Below, piece by piece: positions 15,118 through 24,752 of a DNA stretch of 38,871 nt. Numbering within the stretch: position 1 is the stretch's first letter; every line of letters starts with the position of its first letter. The notes under the pieces are model-generated. The model was not told the DNA's origin, ran no database searches, and saw only the letters and a program-made list of their open reading frames with translations. This stretch comes from an uncultured Pelagibacteraceae bacterium (GTDB lineage: Bacteria; Pseudomonadota; Alphaproteobacteria; Pelagibacterales; Pelagibacteraceae). The stretch is from the NCBI GenBank assembly GCA_902627565.1, contig CACOJM010000010.1, positions 1 through 38,871 on the forward strand, read 5' to 3'. The position numbers were made by a program, and so were the translations under genes.

Positions 15118-16335
15118 ATGAAAAAAAAATTAAAAAAATTAAATTTATCTAGAAGAAATTTTTTAACTGGAACTGCAACTTTAGCAGGTATTGCTGCGAC
15201 AGCTTCTGTTGTTCCAATTTCAATTGCAAACGCAAATCACTCAGAGGGAAAAAAGGGTCTACCTGATTTTATAGGCTGGAAAGATAGAGATGCATTAATT
15301 GTTCACTCAGATAAAGGGATAGAAACACATAGAAGTGCAATTGGTGAGAGCTTAGTTACTCCAAATAGAAATATTTATATTAGAAATAATATGCCAACAA
15401 TGACTGATGAACAAATTGGTAATAGAATGGATTGGAAAGTTTCAATAGAAGGTGTTAAAAATCCAAAAACCTTCACTATTGCTCAACTTCAAAAATTAGG
15501 TCATGAAACGATGGCTACAATTTTACAATGTTCAGGAAATGGAAGAGGATTTTTTAAACATAAGCCAAGAGGTTCGCAATGGAAGACAGGTGCAGCTGCA
15601 TGTGTTCTTTGGACAGGAGTACCGATGAAAACAGTTGTTGAAGCATGCGGTGGGATTAATGGTGATGCGGTATATATGACATCAGCGGGTGTTGACCATG
15701 TTCCTACAGGACTAGATCCTAAAAAAGCGATGATTGAAAGATCTGTACCTAAAAAAGTTTTTAAAGATGCTATGCTAGCTTGGGAAATGAATGGCGTTCC
15801 ATTACCAAATGCTCATGGTGGACCATTAAGAATGGTAACTCCTGGATATTTTGGAATTAACAATGTTAAGCATCTTGGTAAAGTGGCTTTTACAACAAGT
15901 GAATCTTCAGTAAAATATATGAAAAAGAGTTACAGAATTTCTCCAATAGGAAAAAAGGGATCTCAATATCCTTCTTGTTGGGAAATGCCGGTTAAGTCTT
16001 GGATAACAAGACCAACAGATGAAACTGGAACTGTTAAAGCAGGTAAAGTTCAAATTGTTGGTGTAGCCATGGGTGGAACTAAAAAAGTAAGAAGCGTAAA
16101 AGTATCTATTGATGGAGGCAGTAACTGGAAAAGAGCAAAATTTATCGGTCCAAACTTAGGTAAATATGCATGGAGACAATTTGTTTTAGAAACAACTTTA
16201 AGCGCTGGAACTTATAATATTGCTAGTTTAGCTTCTAATGGAAGTGATAAACAGCCAGAGTTGAGAATGGAAAATAGAAGAGGGTATGCTCATAACGGCT
16301 GGAAGGATCATAGCGTAAATATTACAGTAGTATAA
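15118..16335 (+). CDS. sorA: Sulfite dehydrogenase molybdopterin subunit (SorA/SoxC type)
   Basis: A 405-residue exported sulfite-oxidase-family molybdoenzyme expected to oxidise sulfite to sulfate in the periplasm. The Tat motif SRRNFL is at 11-16, followed by a hydrophobic segment ending near NANH. The molybdenum-ligand Cys is C138 in LQCSGNGRG. The middle PLPNAHGGPLRMVTPGYFG block and a C-terminal dimerisation domain (VSIDGGSNW) complete the fold. The following small cytochrome c fits the SorAB arrangement. SoxC without SoxD is an alternative name; no other sox gene is seen here. Confidence 0.9.
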   Translation: MKKKLKKLNLSRRNFLTGTATLAGIAATASVVPISIANANHSEGKKGLPDFIGWKDRDALIVHSDKGIETHRSAIGESLVTPNRNIYIRNNMPTMTDEQIGNRMDWKVSIEGVKNPKTFTIAQLQKLGHETMATILQCSGNGRGFFKHKPRGSQWKTGAAACVLWTGVPMKTVVEACGGINGDAVYMTSAGVDHVPTGLDPKKAMIERSVPKKVFKDAMLAWEMNGVPLPNAHGGPLRMVTPGYFGINNVKHLGKVAFTTSESSVKYMKKSYRISPIGKKGSQYPSCWEMPVKSWITRPTDETGTVKAGKVQIVGVAMGGTKKVRSVKVSIDGGSNWKRAKFIGPNLGKYAWRQFVLETTLSAGTYNIASLASNGSDKQPELRMENRRGYAHNGWKDHSVNITVV

Positions 16336-16362
16336 AACTACAAAAAGTTTTAAAGTTAATTA

Positions 16363-16689
16363 ATGAAAATTATAAAATTTTTATTAATCGTTTTCTTTAT
16401 ATCTATGTCGAATAACATCACTTCTATAGCTGATGAAGCAAAAATGAAAAAAGGATTAGAAATTTTTAATGAGACTGCTGCATGCGCTGCATGCCATATT
16501 TTAAAAGCTGCAGGATCTGAAGGCAATATAGGACCAAATTTAGACACTGTAAGTATGACAATTGAGTCAGTTACAGACATGGTTACAAATGGATTGGGAG
16601 TTATGCCAGCTTTCGGAGAAGGTGAAATGTTAACTAAAGAAGAAATCGAAATAGTATCTTACTACGTTGTTAATGCAGCAGGAAAGTAA
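16363..16689 (+). CDS. sorB: Periplasmic c-type cytochrome (SorB-like)
   Basis: A 108-residue monoheme cytochrome c with a signal peptide (hydrophobic residues ~5-20). The heme site CAACH is at 41-45 and the likely axial Met is M81 in GVMPAFGEG. Placement 27 bp after the sulfite dehydrogenase gene suggests it is the electron acceptor of that enzyme. The symbol is assigned by context; sequence alone shows only a class I cytochrome c. Confidence 0.85.
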   Translation: MKIIKFLLIVFFISMSNNITSIADEAKMKKGLEIFNETAACAACHILKAAGSEGNIGPNLDTVSMTIESVTDMVTNGLGVMPAFGEGEMLTKEEIEIVSYYVVNAAGK

Positions 16690-16698
16690 TTATAAATT

Positions 16699-16727
16699 TT
16701 AACTTCCAGCCCGCTACTGGAAGTTAA
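16699..16727. terminator. Bidirectional hairpin between convergent genes
   Basis: An 11-bp perfect stem (16699-16709 with 16717-16727) and a 7-nt loop lie between the cytochrome stop and the end of the convergent GYD gene. A-T-rich flanks occur on both sides but there is no long T-tract, so it is a probable shared terminator. Confidence 0.65.
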
Positions 16728-16733
16728 TTAAGA

Positions 16734-17051
16734 TTATTGTCCTGGAGCCTTGTAACCAATTTTACTAGCTTTTGTTGTAGCTTTAGTGAAATCAATTGCT
16801 TCTAAAATTGTTAAATTTTTAACCGCACCAGATGCTTCAACAACTAATTTGATGGCAGCAAAATCGTCAAAGCTAGGCACATCAGTTACTACTACGAAAT
16901 CATAAGAACCTCTTACAATATCCATACTATGCATAGTACCACCCATAGCTTTAGTAAGTTGCTCTACAACTGCTTTCCTATCACTTGTTGGATCTTTTAA
17001 AAAACCCTGAAAAGCTTTTTCTGTGTAGTTTCCCATTATATAAGCTTTCAT
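16734..17051 (-). CDS. GYD-domain protein
   Basis: A 105-residue alpha/beta protein of the GYD family, whose function is not established. It has the family strand MKAYIMGNYTEKAFQGFL at the start and the name-giving region around VRGSYDFVVVTDVPSFDD in the middle. A strong AAGGAGGA sits 7 bp before the ATG on the minus strand, indicating good translation. It is divergent from the aldehyde dehydrogenase at 17156. Confidence 0.8.
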   Translation of the reverse strand: MKAYIMGNYTEKAFQGFLKDPTSDRKAVVEQLTKAMGGTMHSMDIVRGSYDFVVVTDVPSFDDFAAIKLVVEASGAVKNLTILEAIDFTKATTKASKIGYKAPGQ

Positions 17052-17117
17052 ATTTATTCCTCCTTTTTATAAATCTATTCTACTAACTATATAAAAATGT
17101 TGATATGTTTTATTTGC

Positions 17118-17147
17118 ATGCTAGACACAACCACAAGTAATGCTAGA
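17118..17147. repeat. Direct repeat ATGCTAGA, two copies 22 bp apart
   Basis: Identical 8-bp copies at 17118-17125 and 17140-17147 end 8 bp before the ALDH start. The 22-bp period, about two helical turns, would fit a protein binding one face of the DNA. No known operator is recognised. Confidence 0.4.
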
Positions 17148-17155
17148 TTAACAGA

Positions 17156-18598
17156 ATGTACGAAAAATTTGGACAATTTATTCATGGCAAATGGCAGCAA
17201 TCTTCTGACAAAGGAACCTATGCGGTTATCAACCCAGCTAATGAGGAAATTTTAGGTCATGCATCAAAAGCAACATCTAAAGATGTAGAAGCAGCATTAC
17301 AATCTGCTGCTAAAGGGTTAAATGTTTGGAAGAAAACCGCGCCTTGGCAAAGATCATATATCATAAGAAGAATTGCAGATATGATGAGAGAGAAAAAAGA
17401 TGTTTTAGCAAAATGGATGACACTTGAGGTTGGAAAACCTTTAGCTGAAGCTAAAGGAGAAATAAGTGGAGCAGCTGATATTTTTGAATGGAACGCTGAA
17501 GAGACAAAAAGAATTTATGGTCAAACGGTAGAAAGTAGATTTGAAGATACAAGAGTGCATGTTTATTACCAGCCCGTAGGTGTTGTAGCTGCTTTAACAC
17601 CATGGAATTTTCCAGCTGTTTTATCAGCCAGAAAAATTTCAACAGCTTTAGCTGCTGGTTGTTCAGTGATTATTAAACCCGATGTAATAACACCAGGTAT
17701 CGTGATGGAAATGGTAGATATTTGTAAGGAATGTGGAGTGCCCCCAGGTGTAATTAATCTTTTATCAGGTGATCCACCTAGTATTGCCAAACAATTAATT
17801 GACTCGGACATAATTAAGAAAATTTCGATTACAGGATCTTCAAGAGTTGGGAAGCTTATTTTAAAACAAGCTGCAGATAAAGTTCAAAGAGTTACAATGG
17901 AACTTAGTGGTCACTCTCCTTTTATTGTGTTTGATGATGCAGATATTAAAAAAGCAGCGGATATGGCAATTTCTGCTAAGTTTAGAAATAATGGACAAGT
18001 ATGTATATCACCGAACAGATTTTACATTCATGAGAGTAAAAAAGATGAGTTTGTTAATTTATTTGTAGATAAAACGAAAAAATTAAAAATTGGTGATGGT
18101 ATGGATCCAAATACTCAATTAGGTCCATTAACAACAAAAAAAAGATTAAACGAAGTTGAGGAGTTAGTTGAAAAAACTAAGCAAGAAGGTGCTAAAGTTT
18201 TATTGGGAGGTAAAAGACCAGCTGGATTTAATAAAGGTTTTTTTTTCGAACCAACAATTTTTGATAATGTACAAGATGATTATACAATAATGAAGCAGGA
18301 ACCTTTTGGTCCATTAGTACCAATACTATCATTTAAATCTTTCGATGAGGTAATTCATAGAGCCAATAATCACGAGCTTGGTTTATGTAGCTATGTTTGT
18401 ACAAATTCAATGGAGAAAGCGTATTTAGCGTCTGAACAACTAGAAACCGGGACGGTCGGAGTGAATACTGGAATGATTGCAATAGCGGAAGCTCCTTTTG
18501 GAGGAATTAAACAAAGCGGGTATGGTAGAGAAGGTGGATCAAATGCAATTAAAGATTATTTAAATGTAAAATATACTCACATGGGATTAAAAGGTTAA
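17156..18598 (+). CDS. NAD(P)-dependent aldehyde dehydrogenase (GabD-like)
   Basis: A 480-residue ALDH-superfamily enzyme resembling succinate-semialdehyde dehydrogenases. Key parts are TPWNFPA for cofactor binding, the general-base Glu in MELSGHSPFIV (an unusual Ser replaces the first Gly of ELGG), the catalytic Cys C283 in NNGQVCISPNRF and the KQSGYGREGG end motif. The adjacent FAH-family hydrolase 4 bp downstream suggests an operon for organic-acid breakdown. The exact aldehyde cannot be inferred. Confidence 0.9.
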   Translation: MYEKFGQFIHGKWQQSSDKGTYAVINPANEEILGHASKATSKDVEAALQSAAKGLNVWKKTAPWQRSYIIRRIADMMREKKDVLAKWMTLEVGKPLAEAKGEISGAADIFEWNAEETKRIYGQTVESRFEDTRVHVYYQPVGVVAALTPWNFPAVLSARKISTALAAGCSVIIKPDVITPGIVMEMVDICKECGVPPGVINLLSGDPPSIAKQLIDSDIIKKISITGSSRVGKLILKQAADKVQRVTMELSGHSPFIVFDDADIKKAADMAISAKFRNNGQVCISPNRFYIHESKKDEFVNLFVDKTKKLKIGDGMDPNTQLGPLTTKKRLNEVEELVEKTKQEGAKVLLGGKRPAGFNKGFFFEPTIFDNVQDDYTIMKQEPFGPLVPILSFKSFDEVIHRANNHELGLCSYVCTNSMEKAYLASEQLETGTVGVNTGMIAIAEAPFGGIKQSGYGREGGSNAIKDYLNVKYTHMGLKG

Positions 18599-18602
18599 CA
18601 AA

Positions 18603-19451
18603 ATGAAATTATTGAGAATTGGTGATTTTGGACATGAGAAACCAGCTTTGATAGATGATGAAAATAAATATAGAGATTTATCGTCAATAATAAAAGATTT
18701 TAATCCAGATACTTTGAATTTTAAAACTTTAGAAAAAATAAAATCTATTGAAATTTCTAAACTACCAGTATTAGATTCAAAATTAAGAATTGGTGCTTGT
18801 GTATCTAAACCATCAAAATTTATTGGCATTGGATTAAATTTTAAAGATCATGCAGAGGAACAGAATTTGCCCATACCAAAAGAACCAATCATATTTTCAA
18901 AATTTACTAGCTGTATTACAGGACCCAATGATCCCATTATTGTGCCTAAAGGCTCAAATCATACAGACTGGGAAGTAGAACTCGGTTTTGTAATTGGAAA
19001 AAAGGCAGTAAATGTAGATGTAGATAAGGCTTTAGATCATGTCTTAGGATTTTTTTTAGTAAATGATGTCAGTGAAAGAGATTTTCAAAAAAACAGAGGA
19101 TTAACATGGGACAAAGGTAAAGGTTTTGACACTTTCGGTCCAATAGGCCCATACATTGTCACAAGAGATGAGTTACCAGATTTTCAAAAATTAAATATGT
19201 TTTTAGATGTAAATGGAAAGAGAATGCAAACTGGTAATACTGAGAAAATGATATTTAATGTAAAGACTTTAGTGTCTTATATGAGTTCTTGTATGAGTTT
19301 ACATCCAGGTGATATTTGTTGTACAGGTACACCCCCTGGCGTTGGAGAAAATATGAAACCTCCAATATTTTTGAAAGGTGGAGAAGAAGTCATTTTAGGA
19401 ATTGATAAGTTAGGACAGCAAAATCACAAAGTTCTACCATATAATGACTAA
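18603..19451 (+). CDS. Fumarylacetoacetate hydrolase-family protein
   Basis: A 282-residue FAH-fold enzyme. The N-terminal cap is followed by the core motif GIGLNFKDHAEEQNLPIP, the metal-binding DWEVELGFVIGK acidic pair, VSERDFQKNRG and TGTPPGVGE. Relatives cleave C-C bonds in diketo acids or act as ureidoglycolate lyase or acylpyruvase; the substrate is unknown. It lies between an ALDH and PEP carboxylase on the same strand and shares one base with the ppc start. Confidence 0.87.
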   Translation: MKLLRIGDFGHEKPALIDDENKYRDLSSIIKDFNPDTLNFKTLEKIKSIEISKLPVLDSKLRIGACVSKPSKFIGIGLNFKDHAEEQNLPIPKEPIIFSKFTSCITGPNDPIIVPKGSNHTDWEVELGFVIGKKAVNVDVDKALDHVLGFFLVNDVSERDFQKNRGLTWDKGKGFDTFGPIGPYIVTRDELPDFQKLNMFLDVNGKRMQTGNTEKMIFNVKTLVSYMSSCMSLHPGDICCTGTPPGVGENMKPPIFLKGGEEVILGIDKLGQQNHKVLPYND

Positions 19452-22138
19452 TGCAAAAAAGAGACTTATATTATGAGAGAATTCCTACAAAACTTTTAAG
19501 GGAAGATGTTAGATACCTTGGAAATATATTTGGAAAAGTAATAAAAGAACAAGAGGGTATTAATTTTTTTAATTTAGTTGAAAAAGTTAGAAAATTATCA
19601 AAAGCTAGCAATAAAAGTTCAAATATAAATAATACAAATAGAAAAGTAATCAAAACAATAAAAAATCTAAAGCCAAAAAATATTTTTAAATTAACTAGAG
19701 CATTTAATCATTTTATGAATTTCATAAATTTAGCCGAATTGATTGATGCCTCAAGAAGTTTGAATGAATATGAAGATAATAAAAAAAAAATTTCAGAAAA
19801 TAATTTATTTATTGAGGAAATTTTTGAAAATCTTTTCAAAAAAAAAAATATTTCAAAAAATAAAATTTATGATACCGCAAAAAATTTGAATATTGGTATC
19901 GTTTTAACTGCTCATCCAACAGAAGTTAAAAGAAGAACTTTAATACAAAAATATCATTCTATTATTGATATTCTTGAGCAGAGAAACTTGTTAAAAAATT
20001 TTCCCTCCAAATTAAATATATTGGATAAAAAATTATACGATGAACTAACCATTATTTGGAATACGGACGAACTTAAAAGATCTAAACCATCACCATACGA
20101 TGAAGCTAGATGGGGTTTAGCAATAATAGAAGATAGCCTTTGGGATACAATTCCAAAAGTTTATCGAAAACTAAATTCTATTTTTAGACAAAATTTGAAT
20201 AAAAATCTTCCTAAAAATTTTAATCCAATTGAATTTGGATCATGGATGGGTGGAGATAGAGATGGTAATCCTAATGTAACTGCAGATGTTACTAGAAAAG
20301 TAATTCTATTATCAAGATGGGAAGCAGCTAAATTATATGAAAAAGCTTTAACTAAAATAATTAGAGCCTACTCAATGAAAAAATGCTCAAAAAGAATTTT
20401 AAAAAAAGTTGGAAATTCATTTGAACCTTATAGGGTTTTTTTGAGACCTCTTAGAGATAAAATGAGAGTCACCCATAGATCAATTGAACAACATTTAGTT
20501 AATAAAAAATCTTTAAATCAAAAAAAATTACTTAGTTCTCGAGAAGAAATATTAAAACCTCTAAGAATAGTGAGAGATTCATTAGAGGAAAATCAAAATG
20601 AAAATATTGCTAGCGGAGAATTATTAGATCTAATGAGAAGAGCAAAATGTTTTGGTATTAATTTAGCAAGACTTGATATTAGGCAAGAATCATCAAGACA
20701 TAGTCAATTAATATTTGAGTTTATTAGAAAAAGATTAAGAAAGAATTATGATAAAATGACTGAAAAAGAGAAAATAGATTTTTTAAAATTGCAAATATTG
20801 TCAAAGAAAAATCAATTAAATAAATTTCAATTTAAAAATAAAGAAAACAGAGAAGTTTGGTCAACATTTAAAATATTAGCTGATGAACCATCAGAATGTT
20901 TAGGTGCCTACGTTATTTCAATGACAACCTCAGCATCTGATATTCTATCAGTATATTTTTTGCAGAAAGAGGCAAACATAAAAAACAAATTGAGAGTTGT
21001 TCCACTGTTTGAAACTTTGGATGATTTAATCAATGCTAAAGAAATAATGGAGAGCTTATTTTCCCAAACTTGGTACAGAGCATTAATTCGAAATAAGCAA
21101 GAGGTTATGATTGGATATTCTGACTCTAGTAAAGATGCTGGCAAAATTTGTGCAAGTTGGCATCAATATAAAGCTCAGGAGGAATTAGTTAAGTTAGGTA
21201 AAAAGTATAATGTCCTAATTACCTTTTTTCATGGCAGAGGAGGGTCAGCTGGTCGAGGTGGCGGTCCAATCCAAGCAACATTAAGATCTCAACCTCCGAA
21301 TTCAGTTAATGGAAAAATCAGAATTACTGATCAGGGGGAAGTTATACAGCAAAAATATGGATACGAACCAATGGCAAAATATAATTTATGTAGTTATATA
21401 GGTGCTGTAACTGAAGCAACTTTAAATCCACCACCTTATCCAAAAAAAAATTGGAGAATATTGATTGAGAAAATGGCAGATATATCTAAAAATTCCTATA
21501 GAAAAAATATCAATCAAAGTTCAGACTTTATAAAATATTTTGAGACAGTAACTCCTCATAAAGCTTTAGGAAAACTTTCAATTGGATCAAGGCCTTCTAA
21601 AAGAAAAAATGTGGATAAAATTAAGAGTTTAAGAGCTATCCCTTGGGTTTTTGCGTGGACTCAAATTCGATTAATGTTACCAGCCTGGCTTGGTAGCGCC
21701 GAAGCTTTAAGATATTCTTACATTAAAAAATTTAGAAAGACTTTATATGATATGGAAAGAAATTGGCCATTCTTTAATTCTATGTTGGATATGTTAGATA
21801 TGGTTATTTCAAAAGCTGATCCCGAAATATCAAAAATATATGAAGAATATTTAGCTGATGAAAGTTTAAGGAGAGTTGGAAAAAAATTGAGATTTCAATT
21901 TGATGTTATTAGAGAATTGAATAAAAAGATTACTCCAAAGGAAATAATCAATTCTAGAAAACAATTTAGAAAATCAGTTATTGTGAGAAATATCTATTCA
22001 GAGGTTTTAAATATTATTCAACCCATAGTTATAAGAAAACTAAAAAACAACAATAATGTTCAGCATAAAAAATATTTAGATGATGCTTTGTTAACCTCAA
22101 TAGCTGGAGTATCTGCTGCAATGAAAAATACTGGTTAA
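19451..22138 (+). CDS. ppc: Phosphoenolpyruvate carboxylase
   Basis: Anaplerotic carboxylation of PEP to oxaloacetate in the cytoplasm. The 895-residue length is typical of bacterial Ppc. Catalytic motifs are VLTAHPTEVKRRT with H155, GSWMGGDRDGNPNVT, GYSDSSKDAG and the HGRGGSAGRGGGP loop starting at H594, and the protein ends in the conserved NTG. It starts inside the preceding FAH-family stop codon and is followed one base later by ccdA. Confidence 0.97.
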   Translation: MQKRDLYYERIPTKLLREDVRYLGNIFGKVIKEQEGINFFNLVEKVRKLSKASNKSSNINNTNRKVIKTIKNLKPKNIFKLTRAFNHFMNFINLAELIDASRSLNEYEDNKKKISENNLFIEEIFENLFKKKNISKNKIYDTAKNLNIGIVLTAHPTEVKRRTLIQKYHSIIDILEQRNLLKNFPSKLNILDKKLYDELTIIWNTDELKRSKPSPYDEARWGLAIIEDSLWDTIPKVYRKLNSIFRQNLNKNLPKNFNPIEFGSWMGGDRDGNPNVTADVTRKVILLSRWEAAKLYEKALTKIIRAYSMKKCSKRILKKVGNSFEPYRVFLRPLRDKMRVTHRSIEQHLVNKKSLNQKKLLSSREEILKPLRIVRDSLEENQNENIASGELLDLMRRAKCFGINLARLDIRQESSRHSQLIFEFIRKRLRKNYDKMTEKEKIDFLKLQILSKKNQLNKFQFKNKENREVWSTFKILADEPSECLGAYVISMTTSASDILSVYFLQKEANIKNKLRVVPLFETLDDLINAKEIMESLFSQTWYRALIRNKQEVMIGYSDSSKDAGKICASWHQYKAQEELVKLGKKYNVLITFFHGRGGSAGRGGGPIQATLRSQPPNSVNGKIRITDQGEVIQQKYGYEPMAKYNLCSYIGAVTEATLNPPPYPKKNWRILIEKMADISKNSYRKNINQSSDFIKYFETVTPHKALGKLSIGSRPSKRKNVDKIKSLRAIPWVFAWTQIRLMLPAWLGSAEALRYSYIKKFRKTLYDMERNWPFFNSMLDMLDMVISKADPEISKIYEEYLADESLRRVGKKLRFQFDVIRELNKKITPKEIINSRKQFRKSVIVRNIYSEVLNIIQPIVIRKLKNNNNVQHKKYLDDALLTSIAGVSAAMKNTG

Positions 22139-22139
22139 A

Positions 22140-22847
22140 ATGATAGAACTGTTAATTGCTTTTAGTGCGGGATTAATTAGTTTTTTATCCCCCTGTGTTT
22201 TGCCTCTTATACCTGGTTATATTTCGTATATTTCAGGTAGCTCATTAAATGAATTAATAGAAAAAAAAAATACTAATATATTTCCAATCACCTTGTTTAC
22301 TATAGGGTTTTCCACTGTTTTTATAACTTTTGGTGCAGCTTCAACTTTTTTAGGCAAGGTCCTTTTACAAAATTCATATGAATTAAGAATTGTAGCTGGA
22401 TTAATTATAATAATCTTGTCTCTTCATATTATTGGTTTAGTAAATATAAAATTTTTAAATTATGAAAAAAGAATTGAAGCTAATATAAGTAAAAATTTTT
22501 TTAGTCCAATTTTGATAGGTATGGCGTTTGCTTTTGGATGGACCCCATGCATTGGTCCAATCCTTGGATCTATACTAATTTTAGCATCAACAGAGGAAAG
22601 TTTACTAAGGGGAATTTTATTGTTGCTATTTTATTCAATTGGTCTTGCTATACCGTTTATTTTATCAGGATATTTAATACAGAAATTTTTGATATTTTCA
22701 AAAAATTTCAAAAAAAATATTAATAAAGTATCAAAAATTGGTGGAATCATTTTACTTATTACAGGTATTTTAATAATTACAAATCAATTACAAGCTTTAG
22801 GATTTTACTTACTTAATGTATTCCCTTTTCTACAAAATTTTGGATAA
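22140..22847 (+). CDS. ccdA: Cytochrome c biogenesis protein CcdA
   Basis: A 235-residue membrane protein with about six hydrophobic helices that carries reducing equivalents from cytoplasmic thioredoxin to the periplasm for cytochrome c maturation. The two redox cysteines sit in matching helix motifs, C19 in FLSPCVLPLIPG and C137 in GWTPCIGPILG. It is the short CcdA form, not full DsbD. The exported cytochrome c at 16363 is one potential beneficiary. Confidence 0.92.
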   Translation: MIELLIAFSAGLISFLSPCVLPLIPGYISYISGSSLNELIEKKNTNIFPITLFTIGFSTVFITFGAASTFLGKVLLQNSYELRIVAGLIIIILSLHIIGLVNIKFLNYEKRIEANISKNFFSPILIGMAFAFGWTPCIGPILGSILILASTEESLLRGILLLLFYSIGLAIPFILSGYLIQKFLIFSKNFKKNINKVSKIGGIILLITGILIITNQLQALGFYLLNVFPFLQNFG

Positions 22848-22854
22848 TTAATTT

Positions 22855-23445
22855 ATGAGAATTTATCAAATTGACTCAAGCGCCAGAAAAGAAGGTTCTA
22901 CTTCAAGAGCTTTGGCAAAAAAATTATTGAATAAGATAAAGAAACCAGAAGATGAGGTAATTTACAGGGATTTAAACGACGAAATGCTTTTTGTGACTGG
23001 ATTGACAGAATCAGGAATGAACATAGATGAAAAAGATCAGAATGAAAATCATAAAAAAATGTTTGAGCTATCTGATAAACTTGTAAAAGAACTTAAGGAA
23101 AGTGATATAATAATTATTTCTGCTCCAATTTATAATTATGGTCCTCCAGCAACATTAAAAGCTTGGTCAGATCTTGCGGCAAGAGTTGGAGAAACTTTTA
23201 GATTTAAAAATAATGGTAGAAGAGAAGGTCTTTTAAAAAATAAGAAAGCCTATTTAATTATTACTTCAGGAGGTACTAAACTTAATAGCCAAGAGGATTT
23301 TTTAACTCCATGGTTAAAATTTATTTTAAACTTTTTTGGCATTGAAAAAGTCGAGATTATTAGTGCTGACCAAATGGCTCTAGATTATGATAAATCCATT
23401 AAAGATGCTGAAACTCAAATAGAAAATTTAACAAAAAAAAAGTGA
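22855..23445 (+). CDS. FMN-dependent NADH:quinone reductase/azoreductase family protein
   Basis: A 196-residue flavodoxin-fold flavoprotein of the AzoR/NQO family. The phosphate-binding start IDSSARKEGSTSRALAKKL, SAPIYNYGPPATLKAWSD and the ITSGGTKL region are characteristic. Substrates are probably quinones, but this is inference. It lies 7 bp after ccdA, and its TGA overlaps the GTG start of the next gene. Confidence 0.85.
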   Translation: MRIYQIDSSARKEGSTSRALAKKLLNKIKKPEDEVIYRDLNDEMLFVTGLTESGMNIDEKDQNENHKKMFELSDKLVKELKESDIIIISAPIYNYGPPATLKAWSDLAARVGETFRFKNNGRREGLLKNKKAYLIITSGGTKLNSQEDFLTPWLKFILNFFGIEKVEIISADQMALDYDKSIKDAETQIENLTKKK

Positions 23446-24737
23446 TTAAAAAAAAAATATTACGTCTCTTTTTATTATTTATTTTTCTAGCTCTTTCATT
23501 GATAATCTTTAAAAAGTTTAACAAATATTATTCACAAAATGATTTTGCAAAGATTATTATTTTAGCTCTTTTAGCGAGTAATTTCTTTTTAGGGTTTGCT
23601 ATTAAAAGATTTTCAAAATTAAGTCTAATATTTTTTAGTTATTTCATATTAATCATATATTCAGTAAATGGTTTATTGGTATACTTTGACTCACAAAATA
23701 CTTCAGAAAAAAAAATTGAAAAAATTCTTACTAAAAAAGGTGAAACTTTTGATAAAAGAAAAATTTTAGAGGTAGTCAAAGAAGAGAGACTTAAAGGAAA
23801 AGATATTTATCCATATGTTGTTCCAAGAGAATTTTTAAAATTAAATAAAAAAGAAATACCACTTACACCACTGCCTAAAACTATTTTTGTTTCTTGTAAT
23901 GAGTATGGAACTTGGAAGAGTATTCAAACAGACAAATATGGTTTTAATAATAAAAAATTTCTAAATTCTTTTGATATTCTATTAATGGGAGACTCATTTG
24001 CTGAAGGATCTTGTGTAGAGCAAAAGTATGAACCAGCCAGCTTATTATCGAATGATTATCAATTAACAACGTATAATATAGGTATATCAGGCAATGGTCC
24101 TTTAATAAGCCTAGCTTTGGCTCATGAAATAAAGTCAATAGTGGAATTTGACTATTTAGTTTGGTTAATTTTTGACAATGATTTTTACGATCTTAGTTTA
24201 GAGAAAAATTCAAATTATTTGAGAGATTACTTAGATACCAATTTTATAAGCAATGATTATTTTGCAAAGATTGGAAATAAAATTGACTTCCAAAAAAAAT
24301 ATATAGAGGAAAATTTAGAAAGTTTTAAAAGCGGGTTTTCTTTAATAGAAAGTATTTTAGAGCTTAAACCAATAATTTATAGAATAAATAAGTTGATAAA
24401 TCGAAAAGAGTTAGAAGATGCAATTGAATATGATAAAAAAATATTCAAAAAAGTATTTGATAAGATAAGTTTTTTATATCCAGAAAAAAAAGTAATTGTT
24501 GTTTATTTACCTGAAACGACATGCTTTAAAAATAGATCTGAGGAATGCAATCAAAGGTTTGATGAAATCAGTAGTTTTTCAAAAAAGATTATCTATCTAA
24601 ATTTTTTTCAATATTTGAAAGATAATATTGTGAATCATAAGGAAATGTATGCTCTTGGACAGAGTAGGGCACATTTTTCTCCAGCTGGTTACAATCAATT
24701 AGTGAAATTTATATATAATAATATTAAAAAACAATAA
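23442..24737 (+). CDS. Membrane-anchored SGNH/GDSL-hydrolase-like protein
   Basis: A 431-residue protein with three N-terminal hydrophobic segments (~5-23, 35-55, 60-85) followed by a soluble SGNH domain. Block I is LLMGDSFAEG with the nucleophile S185, a GNGP block follows, and H411 in AHFSPAGYNQL is the candidate catalytic His. The usual Asp three residues before that His is replaced by Ser. The GTG start is chosen because it gives the GTGA overlap with the preceding stop. Related proteins modify cell-surface sugars by acyl transfer, but the substrate is unknown. Confidence 0.7.
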   Translation: MIKKKILRLFLLFIFLALSLIIFKKFNKYYSQNDFAKIIILALLASNFFLGFAIKRFSKLSLIFFSYFILIIYSVNGLLVYFDSQNTSEKKIEKILTKKGETFDKRKILEVVKEERLKGKDIYPYVVPREFLKLNKKEIPLTPLPKTIFVSCNEYGTWKSIQTDKYGFNNKKFLNSFDILLMGDSFAEGSCVEQKYEPASLLSNDYQLTTYNIGISGNGPLISLALAHEIKSIVEFDYLVWLIFDNDFYDLSLEKNSNYLRDYLDTNFISNDYFAKIGNKIDFQKKYIEENLESFKSGFSLIESILELKPIIYRINKLINRKELEDAIEYDKKIFKKVFDKISFLYPEKKVIVVYLPETTCFKNRSEECNQRFDEISSFSKKIIYLNFFQYLKDNIVNHKEMYALGQSRAHFSPAGYNQLVKFIYNNIKKQ

Positions 24738-24752
24738 TACTGAGAATAAGAT

